NCBI GenBank assembly: GCA_014529385.2
Contig: CM043944.1
Coordinates: forward strand, 170,207,240-170,271,239
Direction: 5' to 3'
Length of the DNA: 64,000 bases
Source: Adiantum capillus-veneris
Taxonomy: Eukaryota; Streptophyta; Polypodiopsida; Polypodiales; Pteridaceae
Part shown: one piece after another, positions 55,171-64,000 of the stretch
Layout of the letters: each line of letters starts with the position of its first letter
Position numbering within the stretch: position 1 is the stretch's first letter
Program-made: the position numbers and the translations under genes
The notes under the pieces: generated by a model
The model's database searches: none
Seen by the model: the letters and a program-made list of their open reading frames with translations, nothing else
Told to the model about the DNA's origin: nothing

Positions 55171-57369
55171 ATGGCTGACAGACCAGATGATGTGACTGAA
55201 GAGGTTTCTTCTTCACAGGGTCAACAGACACATGAAGTGGGTGAGTCCTCAAGACCACCACAGACAGATGATGATATATTCAGGACCCAGTTGGCTACTG
55301 TTGTGGCTATGTTCACACAAGTAATGCAGAATCCGAGGTTTTTAGCCTTTCTGCAACCTCCTGTTCCGTCTCAGCAAGTTGGGTCACTGGATCATATTCA
55401 AAAGCCTGTTAAGGCTCGAGCACAGGTGATTCATACCGCACAGTCAATGGAAACACCTGTACACTTGACGGAGAACATACAGTCTCCACAACCTATGCCT
55501 AAGGTGCAAGAACAGGTGGCTGACATGCCAGTTTTTCAAGCTGTACCAGTTCAGCCCGCCACCTTTCAGTAGCCTATAGCTGGTTCTAATGGGCAGGGAA
55601 GCAACCTACAGGCTATGCAACAGGTCTTCCCACCACCTTCAGTACACCCTGGCTATTTTGGAGGTGGATCGGTATTCCAGAGCATGGCTGGTCATGCACC
55701 TGGAAATCAGTTTTACACGCCAGGAACAGTGTTTGGGGGTGCTCAAACGATGATGCCTAACCCTATGTACAGTGTCATGGGTATGCAACCAGGGTTTCAG
55801 AGCACTCAGGGCCAATTTGGGATGCCACAGGCAAATTTTGGTATGGCTGGAATTACAAATCAGCAGCCAAATATGGCATTTCCAGGTCAAGTTAATAGCG
55901 GCCAAGGAACACAGATGAACCCTAATAGTGTTCCCATGTTTCAGTCACTTCCATATGACAATTTGACGCCGCTGGAGAGGCCAACTCCGTACAAAGAAGG
56001 TGGCAAAGGTGTGTCTTTCACGACCTTTACAGGGTTTGATGATAGGAAGAAGGCTCTTTCATTCCTCCAGCAGTTTGACAAGGCCTATGCAGGGGGAAAC
56101 TTTACAGAGGCTTCAAAGGTCCGCAAGGCAGCCACTTTCTTGACAGGGAATGCGGGACAATGGTGGACAACTTTATTGCTTCAAGGGCAAGCTCCGTCCA
56201 CATGGATTTACTTCAAACAGATTTTTGCAGCAGTATGGTTATCTGATGACTTTGAAGCAGATGTCATGATAGAATGGCACCAACTAAATGCTGCCACTTG
56301 CAGAAATCTGGATGATTACAATCGGAAGTTTTGGAAAGCTCTACTTCCAGTAACTTCCTATAGGTTTGTGCCATTGACAGAACAGATTGAAAAATACTGT
56401 TGTGGCCTACCTAAAGGATTGAGAAAGTACTGTACGAAGACAAAAGTCACTACTTTGACGCAGCTCATCGAGGTAGCAAACACTGGCAATGGTTTGCTCA
56501 AGGGAGAAGATTGTGAATTTAACACTGGCGTCAAGGCAGGATCAGGCAAGAAAAATTCAGCCAAGAAGCACGTTCCCAATGAGGCTCCTAAAGGGACTCA
56601 GGAGTCAGCCAACGCAGGGAAAGACAAAGCTACGGCTGAATCAGAAAAGGGACCAGCAAAGAAATGGAAAAGACGTTTTCCTCGCAAGTCAGAAGAGCAA
56701 AAGAAGGTCCTGAGGACAGAGAACAAATGCTTTATACGTGAGCAGCCTGGCCACATTGCTTACAATTGTCCTACAAAGAAAAGGCCAGCTGATTCTGATG
56801 ACAAGGAAGACAAGAAAGGAAAGAAGCCCATGGCTGGTCTAGTGCCAGATATGGTGGGCGACAAGCCAAATTCAGATGCAAGTGAGCTTTGCAGAGCATG
56901 GGGAAAGGTCAGGGATCAAACAGTGCTTATCTTCTTTGATCCAGGTGCCAAAGCCAACTTTATTTCCCCAGAATTGGCTTCAAAGTTGGGAATCAGACCT
57001 GAAGAGATGGGGTATACAACAGAGGCAGGTTTGGCATGTCCTGGCCATACAGAGGGTGTGACACCCATCATTGGAAAGTTGCGTCTACATATCCAGTCCT
57101 ATGTAGATGGTGAAGAATTTTACATCATGCCACTGGACGGATGTGATGTGTTGTTAGGTATTCCTTGGTTGTTTTGTGTAGAGGGAATCATGGATGCCTA
57201 CAACAAAAAGATCACTGTACAGAGCAGGGGAAAGACTCACATTCTGGATGTAAAGCTTAAAGGGGAGTCTATTCCTACTGTATCAGCTTCTGCTATTACT
57301 TCTGTAATGAAAAAGCATCTTTCTGCGTACTTGGTTTTTGCACGTGAAGTGTCAGATTGTGATGAATAA
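55171..57369 (+). pseudogene. Gypsy element 3 gag-protease
   Basis: The start ATG at 55171 (MADRPDDVTEEVSS) gives a single frame to 57369 broken only by TAG at 55570. A Met/Gln/Pro-rich N-terminus is followed by the gag domain (FLTGNAGQWWTTLLLQGQAP to KYCTKTKVTTLTQLIEVAN, about 56140-56480), a Lys-rich linker and a degraded knuckle, CFIREQPGHIAYNC (second Cys replaced by Arg). The protease follows: VLIFFDPGAKANFIS (DPG at the active site), LDGCDVLLGIPWLF and ITVQSRGKTHIL. Pol continues past 57369 only as a fragment. Confidence 0.88.
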
Positions 57370-57597
57370 AATTTATCTGTGCTAGATAAAGAAAGGTCAA
57401 TGTTTTTACAACACTACAGTGACTGTTTTTCTGATTCATTACCGTCTCAATTACCGCGAGAGAGACCCGAGGACCATAATAGATTTGGTGCCAGGCATTA
57501 GCCCACCAAATAAGCCTCCGTACAGGGTTAGTGCGGCTCAGCAGAAAGAGATAATGGGCCAAGTATAGGAGCTTCCTTTGGTCAGGTCGCAATACTC
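57370..57597 (+). pseudogene. Gypsy element 3 RT N-terminal scrap
   Basis: After a frameshift near 57465 the sequence gives IIDLVPGISPPNKPPYRVSA and QQKEIMGQV/ELPLV, the standard entry to Ty3/gypsy RT. It is cut at about 57597 by LINE B sequence. Confidence 0.82.
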
Positions 57598-59508
57598 ATA
57601 TTGCCCGAGCCAAGGTGGCTTGGTCGGTCATCACACTTCCTTGTTCTCAGGGAGGTCTTGGGATCATTGATCCAGCACAGCAGAGCAGAGTCCTTCTTGG
57701 GAAGTTTGTCGTCAGAGGACTTCTTCCAGGCGAGGAGCCCTGGAAGGAATTCTTGTTGCAGAGGCTTCGTGCCAGGGTGCCTCAGTCAGGAGGCCCTTGG
57801 CAACCTTCGACCAGATGGATCTTGTCAGAGCTGCGCCGAGTTGGTTTGAGCAGGAGACTGGAGGACAGATTCGCTGTGAGTTTGCTTCGATCTTGGGAGC
57901 TCTTACGGCGAGGCCTAGAGCAGAGACAGCCGACGTGCACGGAGGAGCGCCTACGGCAGCCCCTCGTCTGGAACCCCATGGTTAGCACTTAGAGAGGCCA
58001 CTTGGTTGGGAGTTGGCCTCATGTTTCTTGGGGTCCCATGGCGGCAGGTCCAGCACGTTCTCTAGGTGACTGGCTAGAGTTCACAGGTTTGTCAGAGGAG
58101 GTGCAGGCTGTCCAGTTGCAGGGCATGAGAGGGGTGCAGAGCATGTGTCAGGACATCTCAGAGTCAGTTCCAGCTGAGTGGCTCACGCCTCTCGAGCCAG
58201 TAGCACCCCGGTGGATGGGAGCCTTCACACGACCGGAGGTTCTCATTTCAGTCAGGGCTTGCTCAGAGACTGTCCCAGCCCTATTCTTCGAGCTTCAGGG
58301 TGGGGGATGATTACAGCGAGTTGCAGTAGAGGCCCCGTAGGTAGCAGAGTGCTGTTTCCAGAGGATCCGAGTTGTGGGCATCTGTGGGAGGACTTGCGTC
58401 ATAGACCCTGACACAGCAGCTCTTGAGACTCGACACTGGAGGCTATGGGCTTGGGAGTGTTGTCCACTAGCACGAGTACAGTGGGATCCTGGTGAGTGGC
58501 TATGGAGGGACCCCTTCTCTTGTGCCGACCGCCCAGGAGTCCCCTTCTTTCAGTACACTGTTCAGCTTGGACGTCATATACTTGCAGCACAGAAAGAGGC
58601 CCGCCCCGCTGCAGCACGTCATTGGCAAGAGGAGGGCCTCAAACTCGAGTTCTTGGCAGCTTTTTGGCAGAGGCTGTGGGACTCCAGACAGCCGAGGCGA
58701 GTCACCTTGTTCCAGTGGCTGGTTGCACACAGAGCCACAGCAGTAGGGAGCTGGCTTGTGCATAGTGGTCTCTCGGCCGCATATACAGCCTGTGACCAGT
58801 TGGTGGAGAGTCAGCGACACTATCTTTGGGACTCTCCTTCGGCCCAGCAGGTGTGGCTACGAGTTCTTCGGCTGATGCCTGCCCTCTCCGCGGCTCGACA
58901 GTACACTTGGGGGGCAGCGGCTTGGTCCACCCTCACGGGCCCGGCACTACAGTTTGAGCTTTCTTCCACGAGCAGGATGATAGTGATACAGGGGGGGCGA
59001 CCTGCACTCCAGCCTGCTACAGACCTTATTCCACAAGAGTGGTGCAGTGAGAGAGAGGAGTGCTGGGAGCTCATCAGCGGCCTAGCTCTTTGGTTCATCT
59101 GGCGGGCCCGTTGTTTCCGCATCTTTGAGGCTCGCCCTGTGCCACCAGCAGAGACTGTTCGTGACTTTTGGCTAGAGCTGATCCATACTCTCAGAGGACA
59201 GCTTGAGGGACTACAGGGCAGCTCCGACCGCATGCGGGAGCGCCGTGAGGCTTTCCTTCGACTCTGGCGCCCTGGGCCTTTCTACACCATGGTCCAGGGG
59301 GTGCTCAGATGGCACTACTATCCACCTGTGTGGCTCTTCCCTCCTCCCATTTCTTGATTTAGCTCCATTGTATATATGCTGTTTTTTCATCGGGAGAGTC
59401 TCCCCATCATGCTTGTTGTAGCCCTCTCTTGCAGAGGTGGATGTAGCCCTATGGGCAGCTTTCATTAACTAATAGAAGGATCTTTTTCTCGGGGGGGAAA
59501 AAAAAAAA
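57598..59508 (+). mobile_element. LINE B copy 1, 3' end of a plant L1-type element
   Basis: 5'-truncated LINE ending in a G7A11 tail (59491-59508). From its start it encodes the region C-terminal to the RT palm (LPCSQGGLGIIDPAQQSRVL) through to the zinc-finger-RVT-like module (RVTLFQWLVAHRATAVGSWL) and a stop at 59355. The last 1.2 kb is repeated at 10596-11761. No target duplication found: gypsy RT lies upstream, LINE A downstream. Confidence 0.82.
57615..59357 (+). pseudogene. LINE B ORF2 C-terminal part
   Basis: One reading frame with three in-frame stops (TAG 57990, TGA 58308, TAG about 58338) and no frameshift. N-terminal part: thumb/connection of a non-LTR RT, with GGLGI, EEPWKEFLLQRL and STRWILSELRR. 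Middle: LALWFIWRARCFRIFEARPV and a helical tail. End: PPPIS* at 59357. The zinc-finger Cys residues are only partly kept (TACDQLVESQRHYLW). Confidence 0.82.
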
Positions 59509-60713
59509 CTCTTATGCCGGTTATATATAAAATTTTGGCTAAAATCATTGTGAACCGTATCAAGGAACCTTTTATGGCTGGTATCCATTCCCCGCAGTAT
59601 GCTTTTATTCCTCGGCGCCAGATTTTGGATAATCTGGACAATGTATTGATTGGAATGGAATATGCAAAGTATACCCAATAGGATGTTCTTGTGATGCAGG
59701 TGGACATTGAAAAGGCTTTCGATACGGTACAATGGGATTTCATTGTTGTCACGATGCGGGCCCTTGGATTTGGTCCTAAGATGGTTAATGTGGTAAACTT
59801 CTTGTATACTGACAGTACATCTTCAGGCCTCCTTGATGGGGACCTGACAGAACCTTGGCGCCTTGTTATCGCCTTGTTAGCGCCTTGTTACCGCCTTGTT
59901 ATATGCTATTGCCACCCACCCCTTGTTATTATATTGGATCATTTGATTTCGCTCGGTCGTCTTCATAGGCTGAAATTACCGACTGGCAAAGACTTCGCAG
60001 AGCAGGCTTATGCTGACGATTCGTTATTCATGCCCCGCAATAACCAAGATGATGTGCGTGAAATTATGCACGCATTGGATACATTTGGCCTGGCAGCAGG
60101 CCTTAAGGTTAACTTTCACAAATCTAAACTCTTGCCTCTGGATGTTTGTGACTGGCATCGTCTTCTGTGGCCTAATGAGATTCTTGATCCGCAGTCAGAC
60201 ACTTAGGATACCCTATCGGCTGGCAAGTAACCAATACACAGCAATTTGATTGGCTTATGCACCGGCTGAATGTCAAATTGTACTATTGGAAACTGTCTAC
60301 ATGGCCGCTACTTGTTCGACTTCGTACTGTGCAAAGTATCATGATGGCATATGTTCAATTTTACTTGCCGTTGTTGCATTGGCCTCGCTCCCTTCTCTCA
60401 TTGCTTATGTCCAATATTGTATCTCACTTGTGGTGCACTAGTTCTCATAAGAAAGGCCTCTATTTGTTAGCAATGGAGAAACTTTGCACTCCGAAGCGTC
60501 TTGGGTGGACCTTCAACGCCATGCATTGGCAAGGAAGGCTATGTTATTACCTACTCTTGTGCGGCAATCTCAGCCTTGGACAGTTATGAATGCTGATCTC
60601 TATAGGCACCCTACCACTCGAGCTTTTGGTCGTTGGCAGACTTCCCTTTGGGAGATTGTGTTTGGCAAGATGGATGGTTATGTTCCTGCTTGCTTATTCA
60701 CCTCTGGCTTGCA
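59509..60713 (+). pseudogene. LINE A copy 5, RT fragment
   Basis: Both ends truncated. Reads IKEPFMAGIHSPQYAFIPRR, AKYTQ/DVLVMQVDIEKAF (TAG where copy 2 has CAG), QVDIEKAFDTVQWDFI, a short triplication of CGCCTTGTTA (about 59859-59900) replacing the CPLS region, then AYADDSLFMPRNNQDD and RT C-terminal sequence to about 60713. Confidence 0.87.
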
Positions 60714-61583
60714 AATAGAGATGGAGTGCCAAACCGTCTCATTAAACACATGCAAACAATGAGATCAGATCTTGTATTTCTGATCTAAATCAATCAACTG
60801 TGGCAAATTACAATGGAAATGCCGATACTTGATGCTCAATCTTTCTTGTGCTCTTTCTACGACTGTGTCATGCCAAGGAAGAGACATGGAATGTGACTTC
60901 CTTGAATGCATACTGTAGCGCAGATAGTGTGTCGTGCTCTCTACAGTGGGTGCTTTTCAGTGCAATGTGCGCGACAATCTCACTCAAAACAGACTAAAAA
61001 CAGGAAACAATAGACAACAACTGAGCTCACAGAGACACAACAGCAGCAGTAGACCACAACAAATGACTCGACTATCTCAAAGGACTGATACAGACTCTGC
61101 CGTGGCAGCACACTCAGCTCCAACCCAGGACTCTCAGGTACAATGGGGTGTCGAGGCTCAGATGTGCAGGGATGGTGAAGACGTGCTATGTGTATAGATT
61201 CACTCTAGACGACTACGTAAAGATAATCCTGACCAAACCGCTACTACTCATATATACAACCATAAAGAGTCACCAACGGCTCATAAATGACAGCATCTAA
61301 GTCTATCTCCACTGGGTGGCGGTGGTGACCTAGCCACGATATCCACTAAACCACCGTATCTCTGCCACGTGTCACCGCCCAACGAGTCCGTCCACTGTGA
61401 ACCGACCAGACCAAAGACCAACTGTGAAGTCCAAACTGTACTAACTATCCTATGAAAGTGACACTGTAGCCTTCTACAGGTTGCCTGCCACAAGACCGCT
61501 TCCCGTCTCGGAGAGCGGAACTAAAGAACTGAAAGATCGGCAACCAAGTCTACTACTGGTAAAACTCCAAAAGGTGATATCTA
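60714..61583. other. Unassigned stretch
   Basis: No recognised gene or element. The longest frame (60934-61194) is Gln/Ser/Arg-rich without motifs. The segment 61284-61480 is rich in short CACC/GGTGG steps. Confidence 0.4.
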
Positions 61584-62039
61584 CTATTGGTGGTCGGATG
61601 ATGGAGGAGGAGGAGGCTGGTAGAAAGGTCGGTAAGGAGATGGAGGCCATGTGTATGGTGGGGGGTAGTGACCATGAGAAGGGTACATTGGATATGGAGT
61701 GGCCACCCCATGAGCAGTAGCAGACTCAGTAGGTGGAGCAGGTGGAAACCCAAGAAAAGACTGAGTAGGTTGAGAAGGTGGAGCAGGTGGAAACCCAGGA
61801 AAAGATTGAGTAGGCTGAGAAGGTAGAATAGGTGGAAACCCAAGAAAAGACTGAGTAGGCTAAGAAGGTGGGACAGGTGGAAACCCAAGAAAAGACTGAG
61901 TAGGCTGAGAAGGTGGAACTGGTGGTTGGAATCCAGGGAAGCTGTAGAAGTGTTGAGGGAAAGAGGTGAACTGGGAGGGAGAAGCCATACAGGGTCCATG
62001 AAACTGTGATGAAGCCGATCCTGCTAGCTTAGACCCCAT
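61584..62039 (-). pseudogene. Proline-rich 15-residue repeat ORF
   Basis: Minus strand ATG at 62039 (MGSKLAGSASSQFHG). It has five tandem 45-bp units (about 61925-61735), each encoding a version of PTQSFLGFPPAPPSQ, then a Tyr/Pro-rich tail (YPSHGHYPPPYTWPPSPYRP) to TAG at 61584. One repeat has TAG at 61860-61862 where its sisters have CAG, so it is broken. Composition resembles low-complexity parts of gag proteins or a disordered structural protein. Function not recognised. Confidence 0.6.
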
Positions 62040-62173
62040 AGTAGTAGGATTTGTTTTCTCAGCTGCTTAAGAATCCTTTGAATGGGCTTTGGAAACGTCT
62101 GTATGTATCTATAGTGCCATAGCAAGAACTTGCGTAGAAACCGCAGTTGTAGCTGTAGCTGTTTGTGAAATGG

Positions 62174-62365
62174 CTATAGATTGGATTTGGCACATGAGGG
62201 ACACACAGCATGTACCATAGGAGAAAGTTCTTGAACTGCGGCCATATCATTTGCCTCTTTTAATTGTATTTGTTGAGTGCGAACAATATGTTTGAGGTCT
62301 TGTACCTGTTGAGTGAGAATCCGTATGCGATCTTGAGCCTGAGCAATTAACATGTCCCTATCCAT
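62174..62365 (-). CDS. Short coiled-coil ORF, unrecognised
   Basis: A 63-residue minus-strand frame. RDMLIAQAQDRIRILTQQVQ and the following residues form a heptad-like amphipathic helix. It ends VCPSCAKSNL. It follows the 62372-62890 segment with no gap, so it is probably another piece of the same decayed gene. Confidence 0.4.
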   Translation of the reverse strand: MDRDMLIAQAQDRIRILTQQVQDLKHIVRTQQIQLKEANDMAAVQELSPMVHAVCPSCAKSNL

Positions 62366-62371
62366 CGATCG

Positions 62372-63498
62372 TTAAAGGTGGCTGGGAACTTCCCGTTGCA
62401 TACTGCCATAGACAGCGCGATGCAGACCATTGGTACCTTGCAAAGAGATGGCTGCATCTATAATCGTTGAAACTGCTCTTCTGTGCGCATCTAAAAGTCT
62501 GTCGGCTTGAGGCGCAAAATTGGCAAACATGTCAGGTTGCCCAAAGCTAGATGCCCCTGCAATAGCCCTATGTGCCCCTGCACTAAGAGTAGTAGTAGGT
62601 GGTACTGCCGACACGAGTGGAGAGTGTGTTTGGGTGCTTGCAACACTACTCACAAGAGGTGGTGTAAAAGTAGAGGTGGCCGTAGTCATGCTCACTCTTG
62701 GGGTTGCGGTATTGACGTCAGAGATTTTAACCTGTGATTCAGAGAAGGGTAGTGTTGCTAGCTGCTCTGTCGAATCTCTTTGTACTTTTGCCCTCTTGCA
62801 TAAGGTGCCTTTCCCTTTGGCCATTTTGGAGCGGCTTTGTTCTTTGGCTTCATCTTGCAGAGTGAGAACAGCGGTTGCATTTGCCTTTTGCTACATAATT
62901 TGCACTACCCAATACACAAGGCGCACAGCAAAAAATAATACTGTAAAATTGAATACAGTTGTTGATTCCTGTGATAGTCTCCATGTAAGTGCAGCAACAG
63001 TTCTTGGCACGCATTTGCAGTGTCTTCCAGGGAGAGATTCGAGAAGGTTTTTGTGGCGAGCAAAGGTGCTAGCACATTCAATATCCCCATAGCATGTCCC
63101 ATATCCTCCATTGTGAGTGTAATTCCATTTAGTTTTGGAAAAGTAAGCAAGAGGGCACTCGAGATTGTGCAGGACAAATCGGCCTGAGCCAAATTTTGGA
63201 GACCCAGGTGTATCATTTTCTACTGACAGAACACATCTTTGAGTGTCGGGTTTGGCGCCTGTAAATGATAGATCATTAGTAAGGGTACCTTCGAGATGGC
63301 ACCAGAAGGGCGAGGCACCTGGAGAGTTGTGACCTTGCCAGCAGTGACTGATTGGGGTGAATCTTCCTCTGAAGATTCTCCTGAAAGTTGCTCTGAATTA
63401 GGAGTATAGTCTGATTTATTGTCAGAGCTATCCCCAGAGGAGGCAGAGGACTCTTCCTCCGACTGGAGGTGCTGCTCTCGATTTCGAGTACGAACCAT
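62372..63498 (-). pseudogene. Unrecognised acidic/Ser-Thr-rich protein, broken
   Basis: Minus-strand ATG at 63498. An Arg start (MVRTRNREQH) and a Ser/Glu/Asp-rich stretch are followed by a TAG at 63220 and then, in the same frame, a folded-looking helical region (LTMEDMGHAMGILNVLAPLL, LSLEDTANACQELLLHLHGD) to 62905. After a frame change or small intron near 62890, another frame continues: TAVLTLQDEAKEQSRSKMAK, KGTLCKRAKV and on to 62372. The layout (acidic N-terminus, helical core, basic then Ser/Thr linker, coiled coil, proline repeats) would suit a gag-like structural protein, but no family motif is present. Confidence 0.5.
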
Positions 63499-64000
63499 AT
63501 TGATATACCAAAGGATCTTTTCTACTGAATCTGCAATTGATGAATCTTTAAAAACCTGTAACCTGTGTTCTTAAGTCCTCACCTGATACATACACCACTA
63601 TTTTCTCCAACTAAGGAGAGCTGGCACCGTAAACCACACTGAGATACAATTTCTCTAACCCACACTGAGATACATGTTGCGACCACAGCCAAATACATGT
63701 AACAAGGTCAAGATCAAGCTGCCATCATCAAGTGCTATCCAGCTTATGGGTGGCCAAGGAGCATGGAGAGAGGAATGCCTGGAGATGGAGAGAGATGGTG
63801 GCAATGGAAGCTGACTGAAGGGAAGTTCTCTGGCTGAAAACGCTTGTAGAGAAGTTACTGGGCTGTTTTTGTTTTTATCAACATAGGCTGATTTTCGCTG
63901 AGCGCTGCTTTTTGCTGGGTTGGAAATTAAAGCAGTAGGACTCACCAAGAATTCTGATCTGCTCTTAGCTTTGTGGGTAGATAAAATTCGAAGTTTTAAT
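63499..64000. other. Unassigned stretch upstream of the minus-strand ORF cluster
   Basis: No gene seen. A short direct repeat, CCACACTGAGATACA, lies at about 63637 and 63661. It could hold the promoter or leader of the cluster at 61584-63498. Confidence 0.4.

Noticed and set aside
59509-59760. LINE B as an insertion inside LINE A with a target duplication
   Set aside because: LINE A lies only downstream. Upstream is gypsy RT, and no matching duplication was found, so the join is treated as a rearrangement.
60934-61194. 87-residue Gln/Ser-rich plus-strand ORF
   Set aside because: No motif, no homologous copy in the window and composition typical of chance ORFs in CA-rich DNA.
61553-61999. 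Leu-rich repeat-like minus-strand ORF (LLSLFLGFHL)
   Set aside because: Wrong frame of the 45-bp repeats. The frame giving PTQSFLGFPPAPPSQ starts at an ATG and has protein-like composition.
1-64000. Bacterial-type systems: CRISPR arrays, operons, terminators, tRNA or rRNA genes
   Set aside because: No spaced identical repeats with unique spacers and no RNA-gene signatures were seen. Introns, LTR elements and hAT make this nuclear plant DNA.

Overview
The window is a slab of repeat-rich nuclear DNA from a land plant with a large genome. The evidence is plant-type Ty1/copia and Ty3/gypsy (chromodomain) elements, plant L1-type LINEs with a DUF4283 plus zinc-knuckle ORF1, a spliced BED/DUF659 hAT transposase, and CCHC gag genes with initiator-Met-type primer sites. 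A fern or other seed-free plant is my guess. It rests on the repeat mix and on one exon-like stretch at 40260-40379 that resembles a cyclic-nucleotide phosphodiesterase. I see no complete host gene, tRNA, rRNA or CRISPR array. Almost all convincing coding sequence belongs to transposable elements, and nearly all of it carries stops, frameshifts or deletions.

Layout. 1-3281: a 166-bp tandem repeat split by a complete coding-less LTR element (family 1, copy 1, 186-3247, target-site duplication ttacg). 3282-5977: two LTRs of a gypsy family with a minisatellite. 5978-8570: gag and protease of a decayed gypsy element. 9207-12053: integrase tail, chromodomain and 3' LTR of a different chromovirus, with a LINE B copy inside that LTR. 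12054-13460: an inverted, partial relative of the same chromovirus.

13461-31760 is a nest that can be unpacked from its target-site duplications. A minus-strand LINE A was split by family 1 copy 2 (15158-31079, TSD caaag). Copy 2 received a copia element in its 5' LTR (15493-20432, TSD gcttc) and a minus-strand gypsy element in its body (21047-30542). That gypsy element received a complete hAT transposon (22812-26188, TSD accatatg) and a 139-bp MITE (27225-27363, TSD taatagat).

32006-32554 is a second, GTAC-rich hAT-like MITE (TSD gcgcacac). 32612-38292 is a full-length minus-strand LINE A (15-bp TSD). 38293-40999 is the least repetitive part and holds the phosphodiesterase-like exon. 41000-45127 is a plus-strand LINE A (17-bp TSD). 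45283-48321 is a patchwork of LINE A, LTR and LINE C pieces. 48322-53590 is a nearly frame-intact minus-strand LINE of another clade (LINE D) ending in a 7-bp repeat. 53591-57597 is the LTR/leader, gag-protease and start of RT of a third gypsy element. 57598-60713 is LINE B followed by LINE A. 60714-64000 is mostly unassigned and has a decayed minus-strand ORF cluster with 15-residue proline-rich repeats.

The elements do not work together as a pathway. They record successive insertions followed by decay, and many of the stops are CAG-to-TAG or TGG-to-TAG changes, as expected if methylated cytosines deaminated in silenced DNA. Coordinates of LTR and TSD ends were read by eye from the sequence. 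Family names LINE A-D and family 1 are local labels used only here.
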